Below, one piece after another: positions 8,810 to 17,633 of a DNA stretch of 64,000 nucleotides. Every line of letters starts with the position of its first letter. The first letter of the stretch is position 1. The translations under genes and the position numbers were made by a program. Source of the stretch: Prescottella defluvii (GTDB lineage Bacteria > Actinomycetota > Actinomycetes > Mycobacteriales > Mycobacteriaceae); assembly GCF_000738775.1 (NCBI RefSeq), contig NZ_JPOC01000040.1, positions 48,188-112,187 on the forward strand, given 5' to 3'. The notes under the pieces are model-generated. The model saw only the letters and a program-made list of their open reading frames with translations, did not search any database and was not told the DNA's origin.

Positions 8810-9002
8810 CGCCGTCTCCTTCTCCGCAACAAACTGTTAACGACACATGGTGTTGACTTAGCCTGGTCGGCGATGGATGATTTCCGTCACACGCAGCCGA
8901 ACAGGCCGCTCCAGCCTCTCAGAGCATTGCGGCCGTGACGGCATCGCGATCGAGCCTTGCGCGTGGCGAAGTCGGAACCAGACCAGTCAACGAGGAGAAT
9001 TG

Positions 9003-10247
9003 ATGCACGATGAAGGTTGTTTCGATGTCGTCGTCGTCGGGGCGGGGCCCCTGGGTGCGGCCACCGCGCGGCACCTGACGGAACGTGGCGCCACGGTGCT
9101 CGTCGTCGGACCGGACGAGCCCTCGGGGTTCGCGGACCACGACGGAGTGTGGGCCGGCTACTACGACCAGGGGCGACTGGCGCACGTCCTCGAGGTTCCG
9201 CTCATGACCTCGATGCTGGCGATGAGGTCGATCCGGCGCTTCGCCGATCTGCAGGAACGTACCGGTGTGCAGTTCGCGACGCCGCGGCAGTCGCTGACGG
9301 TCATGCCCGACGACTCCGAGGGGGGCGGGCTCGCCGACTGGTTCAATCGAGGACTGCTCGCTGACAACGCCGCCGATCTGAACGTTGCCGTAGAGCAATT
9401 CAGCGCCGAAGAGTTGCGGCGGGAATACCCGGACCTGCGGTTCGCGCCCGGCCACGTCGGCATCGTGCAGCGTGACGCCTTCATCGTGAATCCGCGCGGG
9501 TTGGTGCAGGCCGAACTGGCCGCCGCGGTCGCCCAGGGCGCCGTGCTGGTCCGCGACGTGGTCGACAGCGTCGAACGCACGGAGCAGGGGGTTCGCGTCG
9601 TCTCCCGGTCGGGACCAGCCTGGCGTGCCGGAAAAGTGGTCATCGCAACGGGTGCCGCGACCAACGTCGGTGGTCTCCTTCCGAAGTCGCTGGACATGCG
9701 GACCTACGGTGCGACGGTCGTCCTCGTCGAGGTGTCGGATCCGGCCGAGTTCGACATTCCAGCCATGATGTACCTGAAGGCATCCGGTGAGGAGATGGTC
9801 TTCGGCGGAATCGTCATGTCGCCGCTGCAGTATCCGGATGGCCGGTGGTATCTGAAGTGTTCCGGTAGAAGCCTTCTCGACAACCCGCTCGATTCCGCCG
9901 AGGCGATCGCGCGCTGGGTGCGCACCGGCGGCCGCCGGCAGGACATCGACGAATCACTGGATCTGCTCGCCGAACTGCTCCCGGGAAAGACCCTCGGTGC
10001 CGCCCGTACGCGGCCGTGCATGGTGTGCGAGACGCCGACCGGACTGCCCTACATCGATCTGGTGGACGAGCGCACGGTTGTGGCGATCGAGGGCGAGCGG
10101 GGTGCAATGGCCGCCGACGAAATCGGCCGACTCACTGCAGGTCTCGCGATCGACGGGGCATGGACCGACGGGATACCGCACGCGGCCTTCCAGGCTCGGT
10201 GGGCAACGGACGTCGTGTCCCCGCTGCGGGAGGTCGCCACGGCCTGA
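9003..10247 (+). CDS. FAD-dependent amine/amino-acid oxidoreductase (DAO fold)
   Basis: 414-residue flavoprotein of the D-amino-acid/sarcosine oxidase (DAO) superfamily. The Rossmann FAD motif VVVGAGPLGAATARHL is at residues 10-25 and the second FAD strand is KVVIATGAATNVGG. No signal peptide is seen, so it is cytosolic. The ATG at 9003 has a GAGGAGAAT site directly upstream. The RidA gene begins 36 nt downstream. DAO enzymes oxidise C-N bonds to imines, and RidA proteins hydrolyse reactive imines, so the two make chemical sense as a pair. The amine substrate cannot be read from sequence. Confidence 0.83.
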   Translation: MHDEGCFDVVVVGAGPLGAATARHLTERGATVLVVGPDEPSGFADHDGVWAGYYDQGRLAHVLEVPLMTSMLAMRSIRRFADLQERTGVQFATPRQSLTVMPDDSEGGGLADWFNRGLLADNAADLNVAVEQFSAEELRREYPDLRFAPGHVGIVQRDAFIVNPRGLVQAELAAAVAQGAVLVRDVVDSVERTEQGVRVVSRSGPAWRAGKVVIATGAATNVGGLLPKSLDMRTYGATVVLVEVSDPAEFDIPAMMYLKASGEEMVFGGIVMSPLQYPDGRWYLKCSGRSLLDNPLDSAEAIARWVRTGGRRQDIDESLDLLAELLPGKTLGAARTRPCMVCETPTGLPYIDLVDERTVVAIEGERGAMAADEIGRLTAGLAIDGAWTDGIPHAAFQARWATDVVSPLREVATA

Positions 10248-10283
10248 CCCGGTCAATGTACCCACCTAGAAAAGGACCCCCAG

Positions 10284-10697
10284 ATGTTGTCTTCGAACGG
10301 CCCAATCGTGCCTCCGGAGTTGGACCACGTATACCGGCACTGGCATATCGCTCCTGCCGTCCGAGCCGGGGACTTCGTCATTTGCTCAGGAGTGCTCGGG
10401 CAGCATCCCGACGGCACCATCCCGAATGACCCCTCGACGCAGTTCACGCTGGCTTTCGAAAACCTCGAACGTATCCTCGCTGCCGCCGGCGCCGTGCTGG
10501 CCCATGTGGTCGAACTGGTGACCTTTCACACGGACCTGGAAGGCGACCTGCGCGCCTTCACGGCGGTCAAGGAACGGTTCATTCGCGAGCCGTACCCGGC
10601 GTGGACCGCGGTCGGAGTAGCCCATCTCGGAGCCGGCTCGGCCGGGAACCCGCGAGTCGAGATGAAGGCCACCGCCTATCTCGCAGACGCCTCCTGA
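10284..10697 (+). CDS. RidA/YjgF-family imine deaminase
   Basis: 137-residue RidA-fold protein. The family core is visible: FVICSGVLGQHPDG, the central helix FENLERILAAAGAVLAHVVELVTFHTDL, YPAWTAVGVAHL and the C-terminal VEMKATAYL; the AxGS..NPRVE part carries the arginine that in canonical RidA anchors the substrate carboxylate. An AAAGGA site precedes the ATG. Placed 36 nt behind a DAO-type oxidase, it probably hydrolyses the imine that enzyme forms. It is one of four RidA-family genes in this window. Confidence 0.88.
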   Translation: MLSSNGPIVPPELDHVYRHWHIAPAVRAGDFVICSGVLGQHPDGTIPNDPSTQFTLAFENLERILAAAGAVLAHVVELVTFHTDLEGDLRAFTAVKERFIREPYPAWTAVGVAHLGAGSAGNPRVEMKATAYLADAS

Positions 10698-10737
10698 CTG
10701 CTCGAGCCTTCCACTTCTCGGCGATGCTCCACCGCCT

Positions 10738-10767
10738 CTCTGTGCCGGCACGCGTACCGGCACAGAG
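10738..10767 (+). terminator. Hairpin after RidA
   Basis: Perfect 11-bp inverted repeat (CTCTGTGCCGG / CCGGCACAGAG) with an 8-nt loop, extendable by a few pairs with one G-U. It lies 40 nt after the RidA stop and well before the MFS start, so it likely ends the oxidase-RidA transcript and leaves the transporter as its own unit. No T-tract follows, as is common in high-GC actinobacteria. Confidence 0.6.
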
Positions 10768-10948
10768 GGGAGGTCGCTGACTGCCCTTGTGCAGCAGTAA
10801 TTGTCGGCGAACGATCCATGATTTCGCGATCGCGCCTACCCGCGCCTACCGATCTCTGATCGGCGGTTCCATCGCTCTGTCCCACGCTCGTGCCTTCCTG
10901 CACGAGTGGGGTTGCACCGATCCCTCATCAAGGTTGAAAGGCCCGCTT

Positions 10949-12433
10949 ATGGATCCCGCATTCCACGGTGGTGACACTATCGTCGCGACCGGACACCCCG
11001 CAGCTTCCGGCATCGGAAGCTGGACACCACGACTCGTGCTCTCGTTCGTCTCCATGGTGCTGGTACTGGAGATGCTCGCCTGTAGCTACTTGATGGTTTC
11101 TGTTGCACTGCCGCAGATTTCGTCGCACTTCCACACCACGCAGGGGGTGTGGATCATCACGGCCTTCCTGTTGGTCGGGGCCGTGGCGTCGCCGCTGCTC
11201 GGAAAGCTGGCCGATACCCACGGGAAACGGAAGGTGCTGCTCGCCTGCGTTCTGCTCGCGGCTGTCGGTGCGCTGGTCGCCGCGGTGGCTCCGACGCTTC
11301 CGATTCTCGTGCTGGGCTGGGCCCTGACCGGACTCCTCAGCCCGTGCCTGTTCCTGGTGTATGCGCTGATCCGGGACGTGTACCCGCCGCGGACGGTCAC
11401 GATGGCGGTGAGCATCTCCACCACCGGTATGGGACTGATCGCGGTACCTGCGCCCTTCCTCGCCGGTTGGATCATCGACAACTTCGGATTTCGTGGCGTC
11501 TTCTGGTTCTTCGTCATCGGGCTCTCGCTGTTGGCGGTGATCATCCGAGCCACCACGGAGGAGTCGCCGATCAGGCTTCCGGCGCGAATCGATTTGATCG
11601 GAGCGATGCTCCTCGGGATCGGCCTCGCCGGACTGCTGCTCGGCATCAGCTTCGGACCCGACTGGGGGTGGACCGCACCCGCCACGCTGGCCTGGCTGGC
11701 CGTCGGACTGATGTTCATGCTCGCCTGGTACATATCCGCCGGTAAGCTCCGCGACCCAATCATCGATCTCTCGATCCTGTCGCAGCGCCCCGTCGCGCTG
11801 ACCTCGCTCAGCTCGGGTCTGTGCTGGGCCGCCATCGCAGCCTTCGTCATGTTGCTCCCGATGATGGTCATGACGCCGGGCGACATCGGTCTCGGCTACG
11901 GATTCGGCGCCGACGCAGGAGAATACGCGTGGTTCCACGCTCCCGAAGCAGCGATGACCTTGGTGGGTGGATTCATCGTCGGTGCTCTGGTCCCGCGAGT
12001 TCGCCCCAAATCGATGATGGTCACCGGACTCGTCCTGATCACTGCGGGAAGCGTGCTCCTCGCGGTCACGCACGACTCCAAGACCATTGTCATCCTGCTC
12101 GCCGCAGCCGTCGGGCTGGGTGGAGGGATGGGATACGCGGCCACCCCGAATCTGCTCATCGAGGCTGTCCCACCACAGCTTCTGGCCACGGCCGGCGCCA
12201 TCTCGTCCACCGCGGGCAACCTGCTTCCCGCGATCCTGCCGGTACTCGTCTTCGCGATGTTGAACTCGCACATCGCGATCGCTGCCGAAGACGGCGTGCT
12301 GTACTCGAACGCCGGCATCTCCATCGGATTCGCGATGGTCGCCGGTGCGGCGCTACTCGGCGCCCTGGCTGCCATCGCGATTCCCCGATCGATCCGGCAG
12401 GCGGACGCGCCGTCTGCAGCCGTGGCCGACTGA
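10949..12433 (+). CDS. MFS drug/metabolite transporter (DHA2-like)
   Basis: 494-residue integral membrane protein with about 14 predicted helices, the count of the DHA2 subfamily of proton-driven exporters. The loop 2-3 motif A appears as GKLADTHGKRKV, and an SVALPQI segment closes helix 1. The ATG at 10949 is preferred to in-frame starts upstream because hydrophobic sequence begins only about 30 residues later and a GAAAG lies 8 nt before it. It sits behind the TetR/oxidase/RidA group and may move the same substrate or product, although a hairpin separates the transcripts. Confidence 0.83.
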   Translation: MDPAFHGGDTIVATGHPAASGIGSWTPRLVLSFVSMVLVLEMLACSYLMVSVALPQISSHFHTTQGVWIITAFLLVGAVASPLLGKLADTHGKRKVLLACVLLAAVGALVAAVAPTLPILVLGWALTGLLSPCLFLVYALIRDVYPPRTVTMAVSISTTGMGLIAVPAPFLAGWIIDNFGFRGVFWFFVIGLSLLAVIIRATTEESPIRLPARIDLIGAMLLGIGLAGLLLGISFGPDWGWTAPATLAWLAVGLMFMLAWYISAGKLRDPIIDLSILSQRPVALTSLSSGLCWAAIAAFVMLLPMMVMTPGDIGLGYGFGADAGEYAWFHAPEAAMTLVGGFIVGALVPRVRPKSMMVTGLVLITAGSVLLAVTHDSKTIVILLAAAVGLGGGMGYAATPNLLIEAVPPQLLATAGAISSTAGNLLPAILPVLVFAMLNSHIAIAAEDGVLYSNAGISIGFAMVAGAALLGALAAIAIPRSIRQADAPSAAVAD

Positions 12434-12517
12434 CCGCTAGCGTGGAGGTGCTCTGTCGGTAGAGGGGGTCGGCCGTGTCATCGTGGGACGGTCGAGACTG
12501 CGTCACAGGAGGCTGTC

Positions 12518-13141
12518 ATGGGGTTCTATACCGATCGGATCGTCCCGCACCTGGTGGAGGCCTCGTGTGGGATGTCGCTGACCGAATCGTCGCGGAAGCG
12601 GGCGTGCGCGGGCCTGCACGGCCGCGTGCTCGAGATCGGTTTCGGGTCGGGACTCAACGTCCCGTTCTACCCGGCCGCCGTCGACTCGGTCAGCGCCGTC
12701 GAGCCGGCCGACGAGGCCTGGAAACTCGCCGGCCGGCGACTCGCCCGATCCGGTGTCCCTGTCGAGCGGTCCGGCCTCGACGGGCAGTCGCTGCCGTTCC
12801 CCGACAACACGTTCGACACCGCCCTGTCGACCTGGACGATGTGCACGATCCCCGACGTGGATGCTGCGCTGCACGAGGTGCGTCGAGTCCTGAAACCCGG
12901 GGGCACCCTGCACTTCGTCGAACACGGGCTCGCGCCGCATTCCAAGGTGCAGCGTTGGCAGCGCAGGTTCGAGCCGATCCAGAAGACTGTCGCCGGTGGC
13001 TGCCACCTGACCCGCGACATCCCTGCCCTGGTTCGCGCCGCAGGCTTCGAGATCGCCGATCTCGACAGCTTCTACGAGAAGGGCGCGCCGAAGATCATGG
13101 GCGCCCTCTCACTCGGTGTCACAGCGCCCGTTCCGGGCTGA
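12518..13141 (+). CDS. Class I SAM-dependent methyltransferase
   Basis: 207-residue methyltransferase of the UbiE/type 11 group. Motif I is LEIGFGSGLNVPF (about residues 40-52), the acidic end of strand 2 is in SAVEPADE, and the post-motif region LSTWTMCTIPDVDAALHEVRRVLKPGGTLHFVEHG is typical. It should bind SAM and methylate a small molecule; the acceptor is unknown. AGGAGG lies 5 nt before the ATG. A GC-rich hairpin follows the stop. No obvious partner enzyme is adjacent. Confidence 0.83.
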   Translation: MGFYTDRIVPHLVEASCGMSLTESSRKRACAGLHGRVLEIGFGSGLNVPFYPAAVDSVSAVEPADEAWKLAGRRLARSGVPVERSGLDGQSLPFPDNTFDTALSTWTMCTIPDVDAALHEVRRVLKPGGTLHFVEHGLAPHSKVQRWQRRFEPIQKTVAGGCHLTRDIPALVRAAGFEIADLDSFYEKGAPKIMGALSLGVTAPVPG

Positions 13142-13151
13142 TCCGAAGCGT

Positions 13152-13177
13152 CGCGGCGGGGCCTCCGCCCTGCCGCG
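13152..13177 (+). terminator. GC-rich hairpin after methyltransferase
   Basis: An 11-bp stem containing one G-U pair (CGCGGCGGGGC / GCCCTGCCGCG) with a 4-nt loop, 10 nt after the methyltransferase stop. It is a plausible intrinsic terminator. Confidence 0.42.
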
Positions 13178-13296
13178 GCACTGCTGCGCGATGCCGATGC
13201 GTCGGCACTTCATCCGAAAGGTGTGAGTTCTCGGTCCGATTCAGCGCTTACGGTGCTGACAGGGCCGATCCGGCTCAAAACCTCGAGGAGATGATC

Positions 13297-13785
13297 ATGG
13301 CAGGAACATTGACTGTCTGGAAGTTCGCATCCCCGACCGGAGCGGACACGGCGATCGCGACGTTGGAGGACCTGCAGAAGCAGGCATTGATCATCGTCCA
13401 CGACGCGGCGGTCGTGAGCTGGCCGGAAGGGAAGAAGAAGCCGAGAACCCGCCAGCTCACCAACCTCGCCGGCGCGGGTGCCCTCGGCGGTGCCTTCTGG
13501 GGGTTGCTGTTCGGCATCCTGTTCTTCATCCCGCTGATCGGGGTTGCCGTCGGCGCCGCGGTCGGTGCGCTGAGTGGGGCACTGACCGACGTCGGAATCG
13601 ACGACGACTTCATCAAGCGGCTGAAGGAACAGATCACCCCTGGTACGTCGGCGCTGTTCGTGCTCACCTCCGACGCGACCCTCGACCGGGTCCATGACGA
13701 GTTCCACGGTCAGCACGGGGAACTGATCTCCACGAACCTGTCCCACGAGCAGGAAGCGCACCTTCGTGAGGTGTTCGCGGACTGA
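13297..13785 (+). CDS. DUF1269 membrane-associated protein
   Basis: 162-residue protein of the DUF1269 family. A small alpha/beta domain (TVWKFASPTGADTAIATLEDLQ) is followed by a glycine-rich hydrophobic hairpin (residues 60-95, FWGLLFGILFFIPLIG then AVGAAVGALSGAL) and a C-terminal domain with DDFIKRLKEQITPGTSALFVLT. The family is often linked to stress responses, but no biochemical role is established. The ATG at 13297 is chosen over the one at 13291 because CGAGGAG ends exactly 6 nt before it. The AI-2E family gene follows after 30 nt. Confidence 0.82.
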   Translation: MAGTLTVWKFASPTGADTAIATLEDLQKQALIIVHDAAVVSWPEGKKKPRTRQLTNLAGAGALGGAFWGLLFGILFFIPLIGVAVGAAVGALSGALTDVGIDDDFIKRLKEQITPGTSALFVLTSDATLDRVHDEFHGQHGELISTNLSHEQEAHLREVFAD

Positions 13786-13815
13786 TAGGCAGCGGAATCT
13801 GCTCCGGGAGGAACG

Positions 13816-15009
13816 ATGACGGGATCACACGAATTGCGAGCCGACCGGGTCACACCCGTGGTGCCGGTGCCTACGTTGACACCAGCACCCTGGGCGATAC
13901 CCCGAGGCCTGATCGTGTTGCTCGCGGGTGCAGGGGCGGTGGTGTCGATCGCGGGGATCAAGGTCTTCGCCGGAATCCTCGGTCCGGTGTTCCTCGCGCT
14001 CATGCTCACCATCGCGGTGCAGCCGATTCAGTCCTGGGTGCAGCGTCGCAGGCTTCCCGCGTGGACCGGGATGATCACCGCACTGATCGTGGTGTACCTG
14101 ATTCTCATCGGGCTGATCGGGGCGCTGGCGTTGTCTGCGGCGCAACTCGCCACCCAACTGCCGCAGTATGCCGACACCGTCGACGATCTCCTGGACGGTC
14201 TCCGGTCGGTGCTGGCCGGCGCGGGCGTGAGTTCCGAGCAGATCCACAACGCGCTCAGCAGCATCGACGTCGGCAAGGTCGTCGGGCTGATCGAATCCGC
14301 ACTGCAGAGTCTTCTCGGGGTGTTCTCCAACCTCTTCTTCATCCTCGCTCTGCTGTTGTTCATGGCGTTCGACGGGATGAGTATCGGCAAGAAGATGCAG
14401 ATCGTTGCGCGTAGCAGGCCCGAGATCGCCTATGCGCTTACGACTTTCGCCGCAGGAACACGTAAGTACCTGGTCGTGTCCACCGTGTTCGGCCTCATCG
14501 TTGCGGTACTCGACGGTGGCGCCCTGTGGCTGATGGGGGTGCCGCTGCCGGTGCTGTGGGCGCTGTTGTCGTTCATCACGAACTACATTCCCAACATCGG
14601 TTTCGTGATCGGGGTGATCCCGCCCGCGCTGCTCGCGCTGCTCGACGGCGGACCGGTCCTCATGATGTGGGTCATCGTGGTCTACTGCGTGATCAACTTC
14701 GTCATCCAGTCGATCATCCAGCCGAAGTTCGTCGGCGACGCCGTCGGTATCAGCGTGACGATGACCTTCCTGGCACTGGTGTTCTGGGCCTGGGTGCTCG
14801 GTCCGCTGGGTGCGCTGCTGGCGATTCCGATGACCCTGCTCGTCAAGGCGATGCTGCTCGACATCGACCCGGCCACTCGCTGGGTGAACGTCCTCATCGG
14901 CGAGAAGGCGGAGGACGTGCCGGATCCACCGGAGGTCGACATTCCGCCTCCCACGCCGGAAGCCGTCGACCGGAGTCCGGCACCGGAACCCGTCGTGCCG
15001 GCCACGTGA
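13816..15009 (+). CDS. AI-2E family transporter (PerM-like)
   Basis: 397-residue membrane protein of the AI-2E/PerM family, with about eight helices and the family hallmarks near the C-terminal half: NYIPNIGFVIGVIPPALLALLDGG and IQPKFVGDAVGISVT. The central soluble stretch (TQLPQYADTVDDLLDGL to DVGKVVGLIE) is also typical. Family members export peptides, signals or ions, so the autoinducer label should not be taken literally. The C-terminal tail is proline-rich and cytosolic. GGGAGGAA precedes the ATG. It may share a transcript with the DUF1269 gene. Confidence 0.85.
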   Translation: MTGSHELRADRVTPVVPVPTLTPAPWAIPRGLIVLLAGAGAVVSIAGIKVFAGILGPVFLALMLTIAVQPIQSWVQRRRLPAWTGMITALIVVYLILIGLIGALALSAAQLATQLPQYADTVDDLLDGLRSVLAGAGVSSEQIHNALSSIDVGKVVGLIESALQSLLGVFSNLFFILALLLFMAFDGMSIGKKMQIVARSRPEIAYALTTFAAGTRKYLVVSTVFGLIVAVLDGGALWLMGVPLPVLWALLSFITNYIPNIGFVIGVIPPALLALLDGGPVLMMWVIVVYCVINFVIQSIIQPKFVGDAVGISVTMTFLALVFWAWVLGPLGALLAIPMTLLVKAMLLDIDPATRWVNVLIGEKAEDVPDPPEVDIPPPTPEAVDRSPAPEPVVPAT

Positions 15010-15132
15010 GACCCGGGGTGTCATCGCGGTGGTCCGGGTTCATCCCGAACGGGTGATGTGGAAGGCAGACGAAGGGCGCAGCCTGATCTCACACGGACGG
15101 AACGACATACGGAGCGAACAAGGAGATTTGTG

Positions 15133-16671
15133 ATGCCGGATTCGAAGCCGAACATTCTGGTGATCTGGGGAGACGACATCGGGATCACCAATCTCAGTTG
15201 CTACAGCGACGGATTGATGGGTTACCGGACCCCGAACATCGACCGGCTCGCCGAGGAAGGCATGAAGTTCACCGACTCGTACGGCGAGCAGAGCTGCACC
15301 GCCGGCCGCGCGTCGTTCATCACCGGTCAGAGCGTGTACCGGACCGGCATGAGCAAGGTCGGGTTTCCCGGCGCCGACATCGGATTGTCCGCCGAGGACC
15401 CCACCATCGCGGAACTACTCAAGCCACTCGGCTACGCGACCGGGCAGTTCGGCAAGAACCACCTCGGTGATCTGAACAAGCACCTGCCGACCGTCCATGG
15501 GTTCGACGAATTCTTCGGTAACCTCTACCACCTCAACGTCGAGGAGGAGCCCGAGCTGCCGGATTACCCGCACGAGGAGCAGTTTCCACGGTTGTACAAC
15601 CTCCAGAAGCCTCGTGGGGTCCTTCGTTCGTGGGCCACCGACGAGGACGATTCCGCCGAGGACCCGAAGTTCGGCCGGGTGGGACGACAGAGGATCGAGG
15701 ACACCGGTCCGCTGACGAAGAAGCGGATGGAGACCGTCGACGACGAGATCGCCGATGCAGCTGTCGATTTCATCCGTCGCAAGCATGCCGAGGACGCGCC
15801 GTTCTTCATGTGGGTGAACTTCACCCACATGCACCTGCGCACGCATACCAAGCCCGAGAGCCTGGGGCAGTCGGGCATCTGGCAGTCGCCGTACCACGAC
15901 ACGATGATCGACCACGACAAGAACGTCGGCCAGGTCCTCGACGTCCTCGACGAACTCGGCCTGGCCGAGAACACGATCGTCATCTACAGCACCGACAACG
16001 GGCCGCACGCCAACACGTGGCCGGACGGGGCGACCACGCCGTTCCGCAGTGAGAAGGACACCAACTGGGAGGGCGCATTCCGGGTTCCGCAGGTGATCCG
16101 ATGGCCCGGCAGGATCCCGGCGGGAGCGGTCTCCAACGACATCGTCCAGCATCACGACTGGCTGCCCACGTTCCTCGCCGCAGCCGGCGACGCGGACATC
16201 GTGGACAAGCTGAAGGCCGGGCACACCGTCGACGACAAGACGTTCAAGGTGCACATCGACGGCTACAACCTGCTGCCGTACCTCACCGGCGAGGTCGACA
16301 CGAGCCCACGCCGCGGGATGGTCTACTTCTCCGACGACTGTGATGTCCTCGGCATCAGGTTCGAGAACTGGAAGATCGTCTTCATGGAGCAGCGGGCCCA
16401 GGGAACCCTCGGTATCTGGGCGGAGCCGTTCACTCAACTACGCGTCCCCAAGCTGTTCAACCTGCGAACCGATCCGTACGAGCGCGCCGACGCCACCTCG
16501 AACACCTACTGGGACTGGTTCCTCGACCACGACTACATCGCCTTCTACGGAACCGCGATCACCACCGCATTCCTCGAGACGTTCAAGGAATTCCCGCCCC
16601 GGCAGGAAGCGGCCAGCTTCACGATCGATCATGCAGTGAAGAAGCTGCACACCTTCCTCACTCGGGACTGA
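15133..16671 (+). CDS. Type I arylsulfatase
   Basis: 512-residue formylglycine-dependent sulfatase. The activation motif is CTAGRAS (C-x-A-x-R) around residue 56, in which Cys is oxidised to formylglycine. Metal ligands are visible in IWGDDIG (residues 11-17) and STDNGPHAN. No signal peptide precedes the catalytic domain, so the enzyme is predicted cytosolic, in contrast to many secreted sulfatases. The ATG at 15133 follows AAGGAGATTTGTG. A HAD hydrolase starts 5 nt after the stop and the maturation enzyme FGE follows, giving a self-contained operon. The substrate is probably an aryl or alkyl sulfate taken up by the cell. Confidence 0.9.
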   Translation: MPDSKPNILVIWGDDIGITNLSCYSDGLMGYRTPNIDRLAEEGMKFTDSYGEQSCTAGRASFITGQSVYRTGMSKVGFPGADIGLSAEDPTIAELLKPLGYATGQFGKNHLGDLNKHLPTVHGFDEFFGNLYHLNVEEEPELPDYPHEEQFPRLYNLQKPRGVLRSWATDEDDSAEDPKFGRVGRQRIEDTGPLTKKRMETVDDEIADAAVDFIRRKHAEDAPFFMWVNFTHMHLRTHTKPESLGQSGIWQSPYHDTMIDHDKNVGQVLDVLDELGLAENTIVIYSTDNGPHANTWPDGATTPFRSEKDTNWEGAFRVPQVIRWPGRIPAGAVSNDIVQHHDWLPTFLAAAGDADIVDKLKAGHTVDDKTFKVHIDGYNLLPYLTGEVDTSPRRGMVYFSDDCDVLGIRFENWKIVFMEQRAQGTLGIWAEPFTQLRVPKLFNLRTDPYERADATSNTYWDWFLDHDYIAFYGTAITTAFLETFKEFPPRQEAASFTIDHAVKKLHTFLTRD

Positions 16672-16676
16672 ACGCA

Positions 16677-17618
16677 ATGGCAGACTTTCTTGCGTCCTGG
16701 TCCGACGGGAAAACCCGCACCGCGATAGTGGATTTCGTCGAACGGGTCGTCGACCCGGCCGGACCCGACTATGTGGAACCCGAAGGCCGCGTTGCCGTGT
16801 TCGACAACGACGGCACCCTGTGGTGCGAGAAGCCCATGCCGATCCAGCTCGACTTCACCATCCGACGGTTGGCGGAGATGGCGGAGGGTGACGCGTCACT
16901 GCGGTCGCAACAGCCGTGGAAGGCGGCGTACGAGAACGACATGCAGTGGCTCGGTGCCGCGATGGTCAAGCACTATCACGGCGACGACGGCGATCTGAAG
17001 TTGTTGATGGGAGCGATCACTCAGGCATTCGGAGAGGTCACGGTCGAGGATTACGACGCCCGGGTGACGGCGTTCTTCGGTGACGCCGACCATCCGACGC
17101 TGGCCCGGCCGTACCGCGGGTGCGGTTACCCCCCGATGGTCGAGTTGCTGCGCTACCTCGAGGCGAACGGATTCACCACCTACATCGCGTCCGGTGGCGA
17201 CCGGGACTTCATGCGTCCGGTCGCCGGGCAGCTGTACGGGGTTCCGCCGGAGCGGATCATCGGCAGTGCCCTGGGGCTCGAGTACCGGGAGGGGGAGGGC
17301 GCGACCGACCTGCTCTACAAGGCCGCGATGGACTTCTTCGACGACGGCCCGGAGAAGCCGATCCGGATCTGGAGCCGGATCGGACGCCGGCCGATCCTGT
17401 CCGTCGGCAACTCCAACGGAGACCTTCCGATGCTCTCGTTCTCCGGGCAACCCGACCGCGCGTCCCTGCGGATGCTGCTCCTGCACGACGACGGGGAGCG
17501 AGAGTTCGACTACGTCGCCGGCGCGGAGGACGTCCTCGAACACGCGCGTCGAAACGACTGGACCGTGGTGAGCATGAAGGATGATTGGCTCGAGGTGTTC
17601 GCGCCCGGCACCGCCTGA
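16677..17618 (+). CDS. HAD-superfamily hydrolase
   Basis: 313-residue haloacid-dehalogenase-like phosphatase. Motif I is VFDNDGTLW (nucleophile Asp about residue 43), motif II is in TYIASGGDRDFM, and motif III/IV is ILSVGNSNGDLPML. The long cap resembles phosphoserine phosphatase-like proteins. It is packed 5 nt after the sulfatase and 15 nt before FGE, so it belongs to the sulfatase operon; whether it acts on the desulfated product or on a phosphorylated cofactor is unknown. The ATG at 16677 is the first in frame after the sulfatase stop. Confidence 0.85.
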   Translation: MADFLASWSDGKTRTAIVDFVERVVDPAGPDYVEPEGRVAVFDNDGTLWCEKPMPIQLDFTIRRLAEMAEGDASLRSQQPWKAAYENDMQWLGAAMVKHYHGDDGDLKLLMGAITQAFGEVTVEDYDARVTAFFGDADHPTLARPYRGCGYPPMVELLRYLEANGFTTYIASGGDRDFMRPVAGQLYGVPPERIIGSALGLEYREGEGATDLLYKAAMDFFDDGPEKPIRIWSRIGRRPILSVGNSNGDLPMLSFSGQPDRASLRMLLLHDDGEREFDYVAGAEDVLEHARRNDWTVVSMKDDWLEVFAPGTA

Positions 17619-17633
17619 GCAGGAAGGAATCTC

